Source: Bacteroidales bacterium (GTDB lineage: Bacteria > Bacteroidota > Bacteroidia > Bacteroidales > P3). From it: a stretch of DNA of 64,000 nucleotides. Shown piece by piece: positions 33,474 through 40,568 of the stretch (position 1 is the first letter of the stretch; each line of letters begins with the position of its first letter). The notes below the pieces were generated by a model, which saw only the letters and a program-made list of their open reading frames with translations, was not told the DNA's origin and did not search any database. The position numbers and the translations under genes were made by a program. The stretch spans positions 1 through 64,000 of the forward strand of contig WQWA01000001.1 of assembly GCA_009785505.1 (NCBI GenBank). Reading direction: 5' to 3'.

Positions 33474-35975
33474 ATGAGATTCACGACCCTCGCTATATTC
33501 ATATTTTCTTTCCTTCCTGTAATGGCTCAACACACCGTAAGAGGCCGTGTTGTAGACGAAAGAAACCGACAGCCGATGGCATTTGTAAATATCCAAATAA
33601 ACGAAAATCCTCGTTTGGGCATTGTAACGGATATTGACGGAAATTTCAGTTCGCCACCCAATGTGCATGTGCAAACACTAACATTTAGTTTTGTGGGTTA
33701 CGAGCGAAAAACCATAAATTTGGACACGATACAAAATGTTGGGCAGATGGTTGTCGGACTTCGGCACACCGGCTTAACTTTAGCAGAAATCACCATCGAA
33801 GCCGGCGAAAACCCTGCCGATCGCATCATTCGAGAAGTTATCGCCAATCGAAGAATCAATAATCCGGAAAATGTAGCATCATTTAAATACCAGTCGCACA
33901 ACATCATCATTTCTGAAATCTCAGTCATCATCAACGACTCACTTCTAATTAACGACTCAATTAGAAGAATTAGAACTAGCGATTCGACAGGAATTAGGGA
34001 CACTACTATGATTAGTGTAGACAGCCTGAAAACCATATTGAGAGAGCCTTTTCAAGGAGGTCACCTCATGGTTATGGAAACCGTAACCGAACGCCAATTT
34101 CTTTATCCAAGTCTAAGTCAAGAAACAATTTTAGGAACAAGAGTTTCGGGATTTCAAACTCTTTCATTACCGTTTTCCGCAACCGATTTTCAGCCGTTTT
34201 CGTTCTACGAAGATCATTTTCGACTCATGGAAACAAATTTTCTGAACCCAATCAGCACCGGAAGTCTGAACAATTATTTTTTCAATATCGAAGACACTGT
34301 TTTTCAAGGTCAAGATACCGTTTTTGTAATTTCATTCAGACCTCGGCGAGGCAGAAATTTTGACGGCTTGAGTGGTGTTTTGCAAATCAACACCAACCGT
34401 TTTGCCGTGCAAAATGTGATTGCAGAGCCGGCAGAACAGAGTTTGTGGGGTATGAGAATTCAGCAAAAATATCAATTTGTCAACGACACACAATGGTTTC
34501 CTTCACAACTTAATTTTGATATTTGGATGGGGTTGCCTGTTCCTAATCCCCCACCGGGTGTAAATTTTATAATGCTTATGAGCGTGAGAAGTTACATTGA
34601 TTCAGTGGTGCTTTTCCCGACTTTGAGCAGACGAAATTTTTCTATTGACCAAGTTATTGTGGATGAAAACGCCCTCCTACGAGATAGTGCGTTTTGGGAG
34701 CAAAGACGTATCGTTCCTTTAAGTGAAACTGAACTCATAACATATCGATTTATAGACAGCCTTGGCGAAGCACACGAATTCGACCGAATTTTTACGACTG
34801 TTGAAAAACTTTTTCGAGGCATAATACCGATTAGTATTTTCGATATTAATCTCGGACAAACCCTTGTTTTCAATAGGTTTGAAGGTACTCGGCTTGGGCT
34901 TGGTGTTTCAACTAATGAAAGAGTATCCAGAGATTTTTCGATAGGCGGATTTTTTGGTTATGGTCTTAGAGATAATTTATGGAAATACGGTGGCGAATTT
35001 CAATGGAACATCAATCGAAGACACGACATAGATTTGCGAATCGGTTATCAATACACACTTCGAGAAACCGGTGTATTTGCGCCATTGGACAATCTTTTGC
35101 CCGGACAAAGCACAATTAACCTTCGAGCATATTTGGCATCACGAATGGATCGAATCGAGCGAAAAAATGTTAACGTTGGATTTAGATTGTTTCGGTATGC
35201 AAAATTTGATGTGGGATTGAATCGAACACGTGTCAGTCCGTTGTACGACTACTACGAATTTTTGTCGGATAACGGTAGTTTTAGGAATTACAACTACACA
35301 AGTTTGAACATCGGCTTGCGATATTCTCACCGAGAACGCTTTTCCAGAACGCCGTTTCAGAGAGTAAGTTTGGGAACACGAAATCCCGTTTTTTTCGTGA
35401 ATTACAGCAGAGGAATCCGTGGATTTTTAGATGGCGAATTTGATTTCAACAAAGTTGAATTTCGCATGGATCACTCGTTCGTGTGGCGAATTTTAGGCAC
35501 ATCGAGCATTCGCCTTGGTGCAGGATGGGTGGATCGTCCGTTGCCTTACGGATTGCTGTTTACAGGCGAAGGAAGCACTAGAAATCAGTGGGGAATTTTT
35601 ATTCCGAATTATTTTCAAACGATGAGAAATTACGAGTTTTTATCTGACCAATATGCTCGCGTGTTCTTGTCACACAACTTCGGCTCACTTTTTCTTCGAG
35701 CCGGGAGATTTCGACCGCATTTTATCGTGCATCAAAATATGGGTTGGGGCAGACTTTCACAGCCGAAACGTCAACAACACATAGAGTTTAGAACTAAAGA
35801 AAACGGATTTTTCGAATCCGGACTGCATATTGACCGTCTTCTTCGGTTTAGATATTTTGGGGTGATGTATGTCAACTTTGGTGTGGGTGCATATTTCCGT
35901 TATGGTGCCTATGCTTTTGACCGAGTACAAGATAATTTTGCCGTCAAATTTTCGCTCAACGTTTCCACACGATAA
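33474..35975 (+). CDS. DUF5686 outer membrane protein with carboxypeptidase-like regulatory domain
   Basis: An 833-residue protein with a signal peptide (LAIFIFSFLPVMAQ). Residues about 20-105 form a carboxypeptidase-regulatory-like (CarboxypepD_reg) beta-sandwich: TVRGRVVDERNRQPMAFVNIQI...GIVTDIDGNF...FSFVGYERKTI. A DUF5686 domain follows, ending in many beta-barrel-like strands (RLGAGWVDRPLPYGLLFTGEGSTRN; GVGAYFRYGAYAF). Members of this family lie in the outer membrane of Bacteroidota; their function is unknown. Single gene, divergent from mraZ, convergent with the lipoprotein at 35979 (3-nt gap). Confidence 0.88.
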   Translation: MRFTTLAIFIFSFLPVMAQHTVRGRVVDERNRQPMAFVNIQINENPRLGIVTDIDGNFSSPPNVHVQTLTFSFVGYERKTINLDTIQNVGQMVVGLRHTGLTLAEITIEAGENPADRIIREVIANRRINNPENVASFKYQSHNIIISEISVIINDSLLINDSIRRIRTSDSTGIRDTTMISVDSLKTILREPFQGGHLMVMETVTERQFLYPSLSQETILGTRVSGFQTLSLPFSATDFQPFSFYEDHFRLMETNFLNPISTGSLNNYFFNIEDTVFQGQDTVFVISFRPRRGRNFDGLSGVLQINTNRFAVQNVIAEPAEQSLWGMRIQQKYQFVNDTQWFPSQLNFDIWMGLPVPNPPPGVNFIMLMSVRSYIDSVVLFPTLSRRNFSIDQVIVDENALLRDSAFWEQRRIVPLSETELITYRFIDSLGEAHEFDRIFTTVEKLFRGIIPISIFDINLGQTLVFNRFEGTRLGLGVSTNERVSRDFSIGGFFGYGLRDNLWKYGGEFQWNINRRHDIDLRIGYQYTLRETGVFAPLDNLLPGQSTINLRAYLASRMDRIERKNVNVGFRLFRYAKFDVGLNRTRVSPLYDYYEFLSDNGSFRNYNYTSLNIGLRYSHRERFSRTPFQRVSLGTRNPVFFVNYSRGIRGFLDGEFDFNKVEFRMDHSFVWRILGTSSIRLGAGWVDRPLPYGLLFTGEGSTRNQWGIFIPNYFQTMRNYEFLSDQYARVFLSHNFGSLFLRAGRFRPHFIVHQNMGWGRLSQPKRQQHIEFRTKENGFFESGLHIDRLLRFRYFGVMYVNFGVGAYFRYGAYAFDRVQDNFAVKFSLNVSTR

Positions 35976-35978
35976 TGG

Positions 35979-36614
35979 CTACCGAATACAACGTAGAGAG
36001 AAACCGGCACCCTTACCATCAACATCTTCAGGACTGATGAGACCGGGTTTGGTGAAACGCAAACGAAACCCAAAGTCAACATTCTCATCAGACAGAGACC
36101 AGTAGTGACCCCACAAACCCTGATTGTGCAACGTGCCATTCGAGCCACAGATGCCACCAAAAGCACCACCCCAACGATTGATATAATTATCAACAACAAA
36201 TTGTGCATTTTCGGCAGTTGCCTGTCTCCAGCGTCCGGTACCGCCCAAAGCTATATCCAAATCAACAAAATCCTCCATAGTCGGGACACGCCAAGGATAA
36301 GGACATAGCTCATCTCTTAATTCATACACCGCTTGCCAAGAAAACAAATCGCCTGAAAACTCGGGATTGGAACGGCAATCGATATTGAAAGTGCTTGTTC
36401 TAAAATCACCACCATCAAAAGATGTTTTATTGCTACAATAGTCTGTCTGAACAGCATCAGACCAAATTTGGGTAATGCCGTTACCGGAAATTGTCCAAAT
36501 TTTATCAGTCGCAAATGAGGCATTGCCGAGAGCGGTATACCACGTTTTGTTGTTGCAAGAAACGAAAACAACCACTGACATAGCGATAATTAAAGTTGTT
36601 ATGAGTTTTTTCAT
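35979..36614 (-). CDS. FISUMP-domain lipoprotein
   Basis: A 211-residue lipoprotein with lipobox VVFVSC. The C-terminal part (CPYPWRVPTMEDFVDLDIALGG ... HYWSLSDENVDFGFRLRF ... GFSLRCIR) matches the Fibrobacter succinogenes major paralogous domain (FISUMP), a secreted domain of unknown function. I chose ATG 36614 (MKKLITTLIIAM); a longer frame crosses the promoter. Divergent from rpe with interlocked promoters. Confidence 0.85.
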   Translation of the reverse strand: MKKLITTLIIAMSVVVFVSCNNKTWYTALGNASFATDKIWTISGNGITQIWSDAVQTDYCSNKTSFDGGDFRTSTFNIDCRSNPEFSGDLFSWQAVYELRDELCPYPWRVPTMEDFVDLDIALGGTGRWRQATAENAQFVVDNYINRWGGAFGGICGSNGTLHNQGLWGHYWSLSDENVDFGFRLRFTKPGLISPEDVDGKGAGFSLRCIR

Positions 36615-36642
36615 GGTGTTTCGTGTTTGATGATGAGTTGCT

Positions 36643-36678
36643 TTTGCAAAAGTACAAAAAAAATTGTATCTTTGCAAA
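36643..36678. promoter_or_regulatory. Interlocked divergent promoters of rpe and the FISUMP lipoprotein
   Basis: Rightward: TTTG (36643-36646), N20, TATCTTTG (36667-36674). Leftward: TTTG (36678-36675 on the minus strand), N20, TACTTTTG (36654-36647). Each -33 element directly abuts the opposite -7 box, so polymerase at one should exclude the other. Confidence 0.85.
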
Positions 36679-36689
36679 AAAGAATCGCC

Positions 36690-37334
36690 ATGCTAATCGC
36701 TCCAAGTTTATTATCCGCAAATTTTGCAAATCTGCAAGCCGACATCGAAATGATTAATCAAAGCAATGCCGATTAGTTTCATGTTGATGTGATGGACGGT
36801 GTGTTTGTGCCAAATATTTCGTTTGGTCAGCCAATCATTTCGCACATCAAAAAACATGCAAAAAAACCGTTAGACGTGCATTTGATGATTGTTGACCCTG
36901 ATCGTTATGTTGAATCTTTTAAATCTGTTGGTGCAGATATTTTAACCGTTCAAGCAGAGGCTTGTACGCATTTGAATCGCACGATTGCACACATTCAAAA
37001 AACCGGAATGAAAGCTGGCGTCGCCCTCAATCCGCACACGCCTGTTTGCATGTTGGAAAATGTGATTGAATATTGCGACATGGTTTTAATCATGAGTGTA
37101 AATCCGGGATTCGGCGGACAAAAATTCATTGAAAACACCTATCGAAAAATTGAGGAATTGGTTGTTTTGAAAAATAAATACAATCCCAATTTGTTGATTC
37201 AAGTTGACGGCGGTGTAAATCTTGAAAATGCCCGAAAACTCTGTGATTGTGGGGTAAATGTGCTTGTTGCAGGAAACACTGTTTTTTCGGCACCGCATCC
37301 CGAAAAAATCATTGAACAGTTGAAGCAGATTTAA
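36690..37334 (+). pseudogene. rpe: Ribulose-phosphate 3-epimerase with an in-frame TAG
   Basis: Would make a 215-codon RPE, which interconverts ribulose 5-phosphate and xylulose 5-phosphate. From ATG 36690: MLIAPSLLSANFANLQ...NQSNAD, then TAG (36774-36776), then FHVDVMDGVFVPNISFG. The family has Trp at this codon (D/E-A-D-W-F/L-H-x-D-x-M-D-G), so TGG to TAG is the likely change. The rest, including FGGQKFI and VDGGVN, is intact. Restart at GTG 36789 or ATG 36792 would lose the metal-binding His and Asp in FHVD. It has a good promoter (see 36643). Alternatives: sequencing error, or a suppressor tRNA. Confidence 0.85.
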
Positions 37335-37352
37335 AATATGATATAGTTTTGT

Positions 37353-37844
37353 ATGTTCAAACGCATTATTCATACGATGAAAAGCGAATTGCCGAACGGT
37401 AAAGCAGAGCAATTTTATAATTTTATGATTGAGCCAACTGATGAGGCATATTCAAATTGGTTACCCGAGCATCATCAATTTCACATTGTTAAGCGTTGTA
37501 AAAACAGTCCTGTGGGGGACTTGGTTTTTTTTGACCAACATATCAGTCCGAGATTCCGATTAAAATCCTATGCGGTCGTACGAGTTGCTGATAGACCGCG
37601 TGAAATAACCGTTCAAGTTTGCAAGTTCGGAATAAGTGTTCCTGTGTTTGTAAGTTTATATTTTGAAGATACTCCAAACGGTCTTATACTTGTTGAGGAA
37701 CTTCGAGCAGGCTACAAGGGTATCGGTACAATATTTAATCCATTCTTTCGGCTTATTTTGACCAAAAGAAAATTATCTGACTTGACCAAACATCACAACA
37801 AAGAATGGAAAGAACTTGAGAAAATATTAGCACAGGCTAAATGA
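37353..37844 (+). CDS. SRPBCC-like protein (polyketide cyclase/START fold)
   Basis: A 163-residue protein (155 if ATG 37377 is used). The pattern FYNFMIEPTDEAYSNWLPEHHQFHIV ... VGDLVFFDQHI ... LRAGYKGIGTIFNPFFRLILTKR ... LTKHHNKEWKEL resembles the SRPBCC ligand-binding fold: N-terminal strand, central strands, long C-terminal helix. Function unknown. A TAGTTTTG box at 37344-37351 ends right before ATG 37353, which favours the later start. It follows rpe. Confidence 0.65.
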   Translation: MFKRIIHTMKSELPNGKAEQFYNFMIEPTDEAYSNWLPEHHQFHIVKRCKNSPVGDLVFFDQHISPRFRLKSYAVVRVADRPREITVQVCKFGISVPVFVSLYFEDTPNGLILVEELRAGYKGIGTIFNPFFRLILTKRKLSDLTKHHNKEWKELEKILAQAK

Positions 37845-37875
37845 CACACTTTGTCATAGGCTCGGTTTTCCGCCA

Positions 37876-37907
37876 TTTGGTTATTTCAGAAAAAAATTGT
37901 ATCTTTG
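37876..37907 (+). promoter_or_regulatory. Promoter of the toxin-antitoxin/ABC-F operon
   Basis: TTTG (37876-37879), 20-nt spacer, TATCTTTG (37900-37907), 15 nt before ATG 37923. The box shows that a longer frame (from 37905) is not translated. Confidence 0.85.
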
Positions 37908-37922
37908 CAAAAAACTATTCTA

Positions 37923-38156
37923 ATGACAAGAACTTCAATCATACCGGACACAAATAGGTTCTATCTTTCAATACCTCAACAGTATGTGGGAAAGGAAGTT
38001 GAAGTTTTGATTTTTCCAAAATCTGAAATTACAGAAATGGTAAAGCCGGCAAAGAAAAACATGGCTCAATACAGAGGAATTTTGTCGAAAAAAGAGGGCG
38101 AAAATCTCCAAAAATACATTCTTAAAGCAAGGAAGGAATGGCAGAAAACTATTTAA
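37923..38156 (+). CDS. Antitoxin of a PIN-domain toxin-antitoxin pair
   Basis: A 77-residue protein starting MTRTSIIPDTNRFYLSIPQQYVGKEVEVLIFPK. The N-terminal part fits a small swapped-hairpin AbrB/VapB-like or related DNA-binding domain; the basic C-terminal helix (ENLQKYILKARKEWQ) would wrap the toxin. It overlaps the PIN gene by 19 nt, the usual order of VapBC-type modules. The exact antitoxin class is not certain. Confidence 0.8.
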   Translation: MTRTSIIPDTNRFYLSIPQQYVGKEVEVLIFPKSEITEMVKPAKKNMAQYRGILSKKEGENLQKYILKARKEWQKTI

Positions 38157-38524
38157 TAGATAGCAATGTGTTGATTGATTTTTTGGCTGACAAACTTCCT
38201 CAAAAAGGTGCCGAATTTGTTAATGATGTTTTGGAAAAATCCTTCAAAATTTCTGTTATTTCTTACGTTGAAGTTTTAGGCTTCAACGAAAAAGTAGAAA
38301 AACAAGAGGCATTAGAGAGTTTTATGAGTATGGCAGAAGTGTTTTTTGTGGACGAAAAAATAGCAAAGCAAACTATTAAATTGAGGAAGCAAACGAAACT
38401 TAAACTTCCAGATGCTTTTATCACAGCAACAGCCATAGTAAACGATTTTGTTCTAATAACAAGAAACAAAAAAGATTTTGGCCGAATAGATCAAGTTAAA
38501 ATCGTAAATCCACATGAATTTTAA
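38138..38524 (+). CDS. PIN-domain ribonuclease toxin (VapC-like)
   Basis: A 128-residue PIN protein with the four acidic positions: DSNVLIDF (Asp), SYVEVLGF (Glu), LKLPDAFITA (Asp), and a more variable fourth site in RNKKDFGRID. The family cleaves RNA, often tRNA, when unbound by antitoxin. Its TAA overlaps the ATG of the ABC-F gene by one base. Confidence 0.93.
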   Translation: MAENYLIDSNVLIDFLADKLPQKGAEFVNDVLEKSFKISVISYVEVLGFNEKVEKQEALESFMSMAEVFFVDEKIAKQTIKLRKQTKLKLPDAFITATAIVNDFVLITRNKKDFGRIDQVKIVNPHEF

Positions 38525-40491
38525 TGCTTTCCGTAAATAATATCTCTGTTCAATTTTCCGGAAAAGATTTATTCAACGGCGTTTCGTTTATTATAGCAGA
38601 TAATGACCGTATAGGCTTGGCGGGAAAAAATGGTGCGGGAAAATCCACATTGCTAAAAATTTTAGCCAAACAAATGCAACCCGAAAGCGGTACAACCGTA
38701 ATCACTTCGGGACACACGATTGGCTATTTACCGCAAGAGATTATTCCGCATTCCACGCGAACCGTGATTGACGAGGCATTGACCGCATTTGAAGAAGCCT
38801 CAAAATTAGAAAAAAACATAGAAGATTTAACGCTCGAAATGAGCGAACGTACCGATTACGAATCCGAAGATTATCACAAACTCATGGTGCGTTTGCACGA
38901 AGCAAACGAACGTTATCACATCATTGGAGGTGCAAATAAACAAGCCGAAACAGAAAAAATCTTGTTGGGATTAGGCTTTAAGCACAGCGATTTTTCAAGA
39001 AAAATCAGCGAATTTAGTTCGGGATGGCAAATGCGTGTGGAATTGGCAAAAATTTTGTTGCAACGCCCGAATGTAATGTTGTTGGATGAGCCTACAAACC
39101 ACTTGGATATCGAGTCGATTCAATGGTTGGAAACGTTTTTGCAAAACTATGAGGGCGCTGTGGTTTTGGTTTCTCACGACCGTGCATTTTTGGATACAGT
39201 CACGAAACGAACAATAGAAATTGTGCTTGGAAAAATCGAGGATTACAAAGCCTCGTATTCCGAATACATTGTTCAACGTGAAGAACGGCGTCGTACGCAA
39301 ATCAACGCATACAACAATCAGCAAAAAGAAATCGCAGATATGGAGCGGTTTGTCGAGCGTTTTCGAGCCAAAGCCACCAAAGCCCGACAGGCTCAATCGC
39401 GAATTAAGTTGCTCGATAAAATGGAGCGTATCGAAATTGATGAAGTCGATACATCAACGATGCACTTTAGATTTCCGCCGGCACCACACGCCGGAAAAGT
39501 TGTTGTCGAAGTGGAAAATGTCGTAAAAAAATACGGCGAAAATTTGGTTCTGGACGGCATCGATTTAATGCTTGAACGTGGCGAAAAAATAGCATTTGTC
39601 GGCAAAAACGGCGAGGGAAAATCTACGCTTTCCAAAATTATCATGGACGAAATTCCTTTTGACGGAATCGCTCGTTTGGGACATCAAGTGCAAGTCGGAT
39701 ATTTTGCACAAAATCAAGCGACTTTGCTTGATGGCAATAAAACTGTTTTTGAAACTATAGACGAAGTTGCCGTTGGAGATGTCCGCCCGAGAATCAGAAA
39801 TATTTTAGGTACATTTTTGTTTGGCGGAGAGGATATCAACAAAAAAGTAAAAGTGCTCTCCGGTGGCGAAAAAATGCGTTTGGCATTAGCCAAATTGTTG
39901 CTGGCTCCCGTGAATTTATTGGTTTTGGACGAGCCTACAAATCATTTAGATATGCGTTCGAAAGATGTATTGAAAATGGCGTTGCTCAAATACAACGGTG
40001 CAATGATTTTGGTTTCGCACGATCGAGATTTTTTGCAAGGTTTGACAGATAAAGTTTACGAATTTAAAGACAAAAAAGTAAAAATGCACATCGGCGATAT
40101 TTACGAATTTTTGGAATCGCGAAATATCGAAAATTTGAATGAACTGAATCGTGTAAGAACAGACAAGGTCGTTGAGCATAGTCGAAACGCCCTTGTCCGC
40201 AACAACAGTGGCACGGGCGCTTCGACAAGCTCAGCGACCGTGCCACAACAATCCACCGCCGAACAAGACCGCCAAAAAAAGAAAGACCAAGAACGCGAAC
40301 AACGCCGTCGTCAAAATCAAATCGAAAAATTAGAAACAGAAATTGAACTTTTGGAACAAAAAAAATCAGAAATGGACGAGCTCCTATCCAATCCCGAAAA
40401 CATTTCAAACAGCCAAATTTTCATTGACTATAACAAACTGAAACAAAAAATCGACAAGGCCATGTCCGACTGGGAGAAATTACATGTGTAG
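38524..40491 (+). CDS. ABC-F family ATPase with repeat insertion in linker
   Basis: A 655-residue soluble protein with two ABC domains: Walker A GLAGKNGAGKSTLLK and VGKNGEGKSTLSK, signatures LSGGEKMRLALAK (second) and a degenerate one in FSSGWQMRVELAK, Walker B MLLDEPTNHLD and LVLDEPTNHLD. Between them the arm/linker (residues about 250-330). ABC-F proteins act on the ribosome (Uup/EttA-like). The C-terminus is a charged coiled coil as in Uup. Residues about 548-575 (VVEHSRNALV...STSSATVPQ) come from a head-to-head palindromic repeat at 40162-40246. It may be co-transcribed with the toxin-antitoxin genes. The stop is TAG. Confidence 0.94.
   Translation: MLSVNNISVQFSGKDLFNGVSFIIADNDRIGLAGKNGAGKSTLLKILAKQMQPESGTTVITSGHTIGYLPQEIIPHSTRTVIDEALTAFEEASKLEKNIEDLTLEMSERTDYESEDYHKLMVRLHEANERYHIIGGANKQAETEKILLGLGFKHSDFSRKISEFSSGWQMRVELAKILLQRPNVMLLDEPTNHLDIESIQWLETFLQNYEGAVVLVSHDRAFLDTVTKRTIEIVLGKIEDYKASYSEYIVQREERRRTQINAYNNQQKEIADMERFVERFRAKATKARQAQSRIKLLDKMERIEIDEVDTSTMHFRFPPAPHAGKVVVEVENVVKKYGENLVLDGIDLMLERGEKIAFVGKNGEGKSTLSKIIMDEIPFDGIARLGHQVQVGYFAQNQATLLDGNKTVFETIDEVAVGDVRPRIRNILGTFLFGGEDINKKVKVLSGGEKMRLALAKLLLAPVNLLVLDEPTNHLDMRSKDVLKMALLKYNGAMILVSHDRDFLQGLTDKVYEFKDKKVKMHIGDIYEFLESRNIENLNELNRVRTDKVVEHSRNALVRNNSGTGASTSSATVPQQSTAEQDRQKKKDQEREQRRRQNQIEKLETEIELLEQKKSEMDELLSNPENISNSQIFIDYNKLKQKIDKAMSDWEKLHV
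40162..40246. repeat. Head-to-head palindromic repeat inside the ABC-F gene
   Basis: GACAAGG...CCTTGTC (40162-40197) and GTGGCACGG...CCGTGCCAC (40208-40246). The core of the first (GGTCGTTGAGCATAGTCGAA) is the near reverse complement of the second (TTCGACAAGCTCAGCGACC). The open frame passes through both units without a stop. Confidence 0.85.
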
Positions 40492-40506
40492 AGGCGTGTT
40501 AATGAA

Positions 40507-40534
40507 CGTCATTCCCGCCTTCGCGGGAATGACG
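40507..40534. repeat. Short palindromic repeat downstream of the ABC-F gene
   Basis: CGTCATTCCCGC, loop CTTC, GCGGGAATGACG. The minimal form of the repeat at 32746. With little T-run it is a poor terminator. Confidence 0.8.
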
Positions 40535-40556
40535 ACCACAGTTCAATTTTTTTTCG

Positions 40557-40564
40557 TATCTTTG
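40557..40564 (+). promoter_or_regulatory. Candidate gldFG -7 box
   Basis: TATCTTTG ends 4 nt before ATG 40569. No TTTG was found 19-21 nt upstream. If used, the transcript would start at or next to the ATG (leaderless). Confidence 0.5.
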
Positions 40565-40568
40565 TACC

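Noticed and set aside
36774-36776. Genome-wide reassignment of TAG as a sense codon
   Set aside because: TAG ends several intact genes here (40491, 42989, 45012, 54966, 32810, 12864, 20914), so the rpe TAG is a local event.
37905-37922. Earlier start of the antitoxin gene
   Set aside because: The TTG at 37905 lies inside the TATCTTTG promoter box, so it would not be transcribed.
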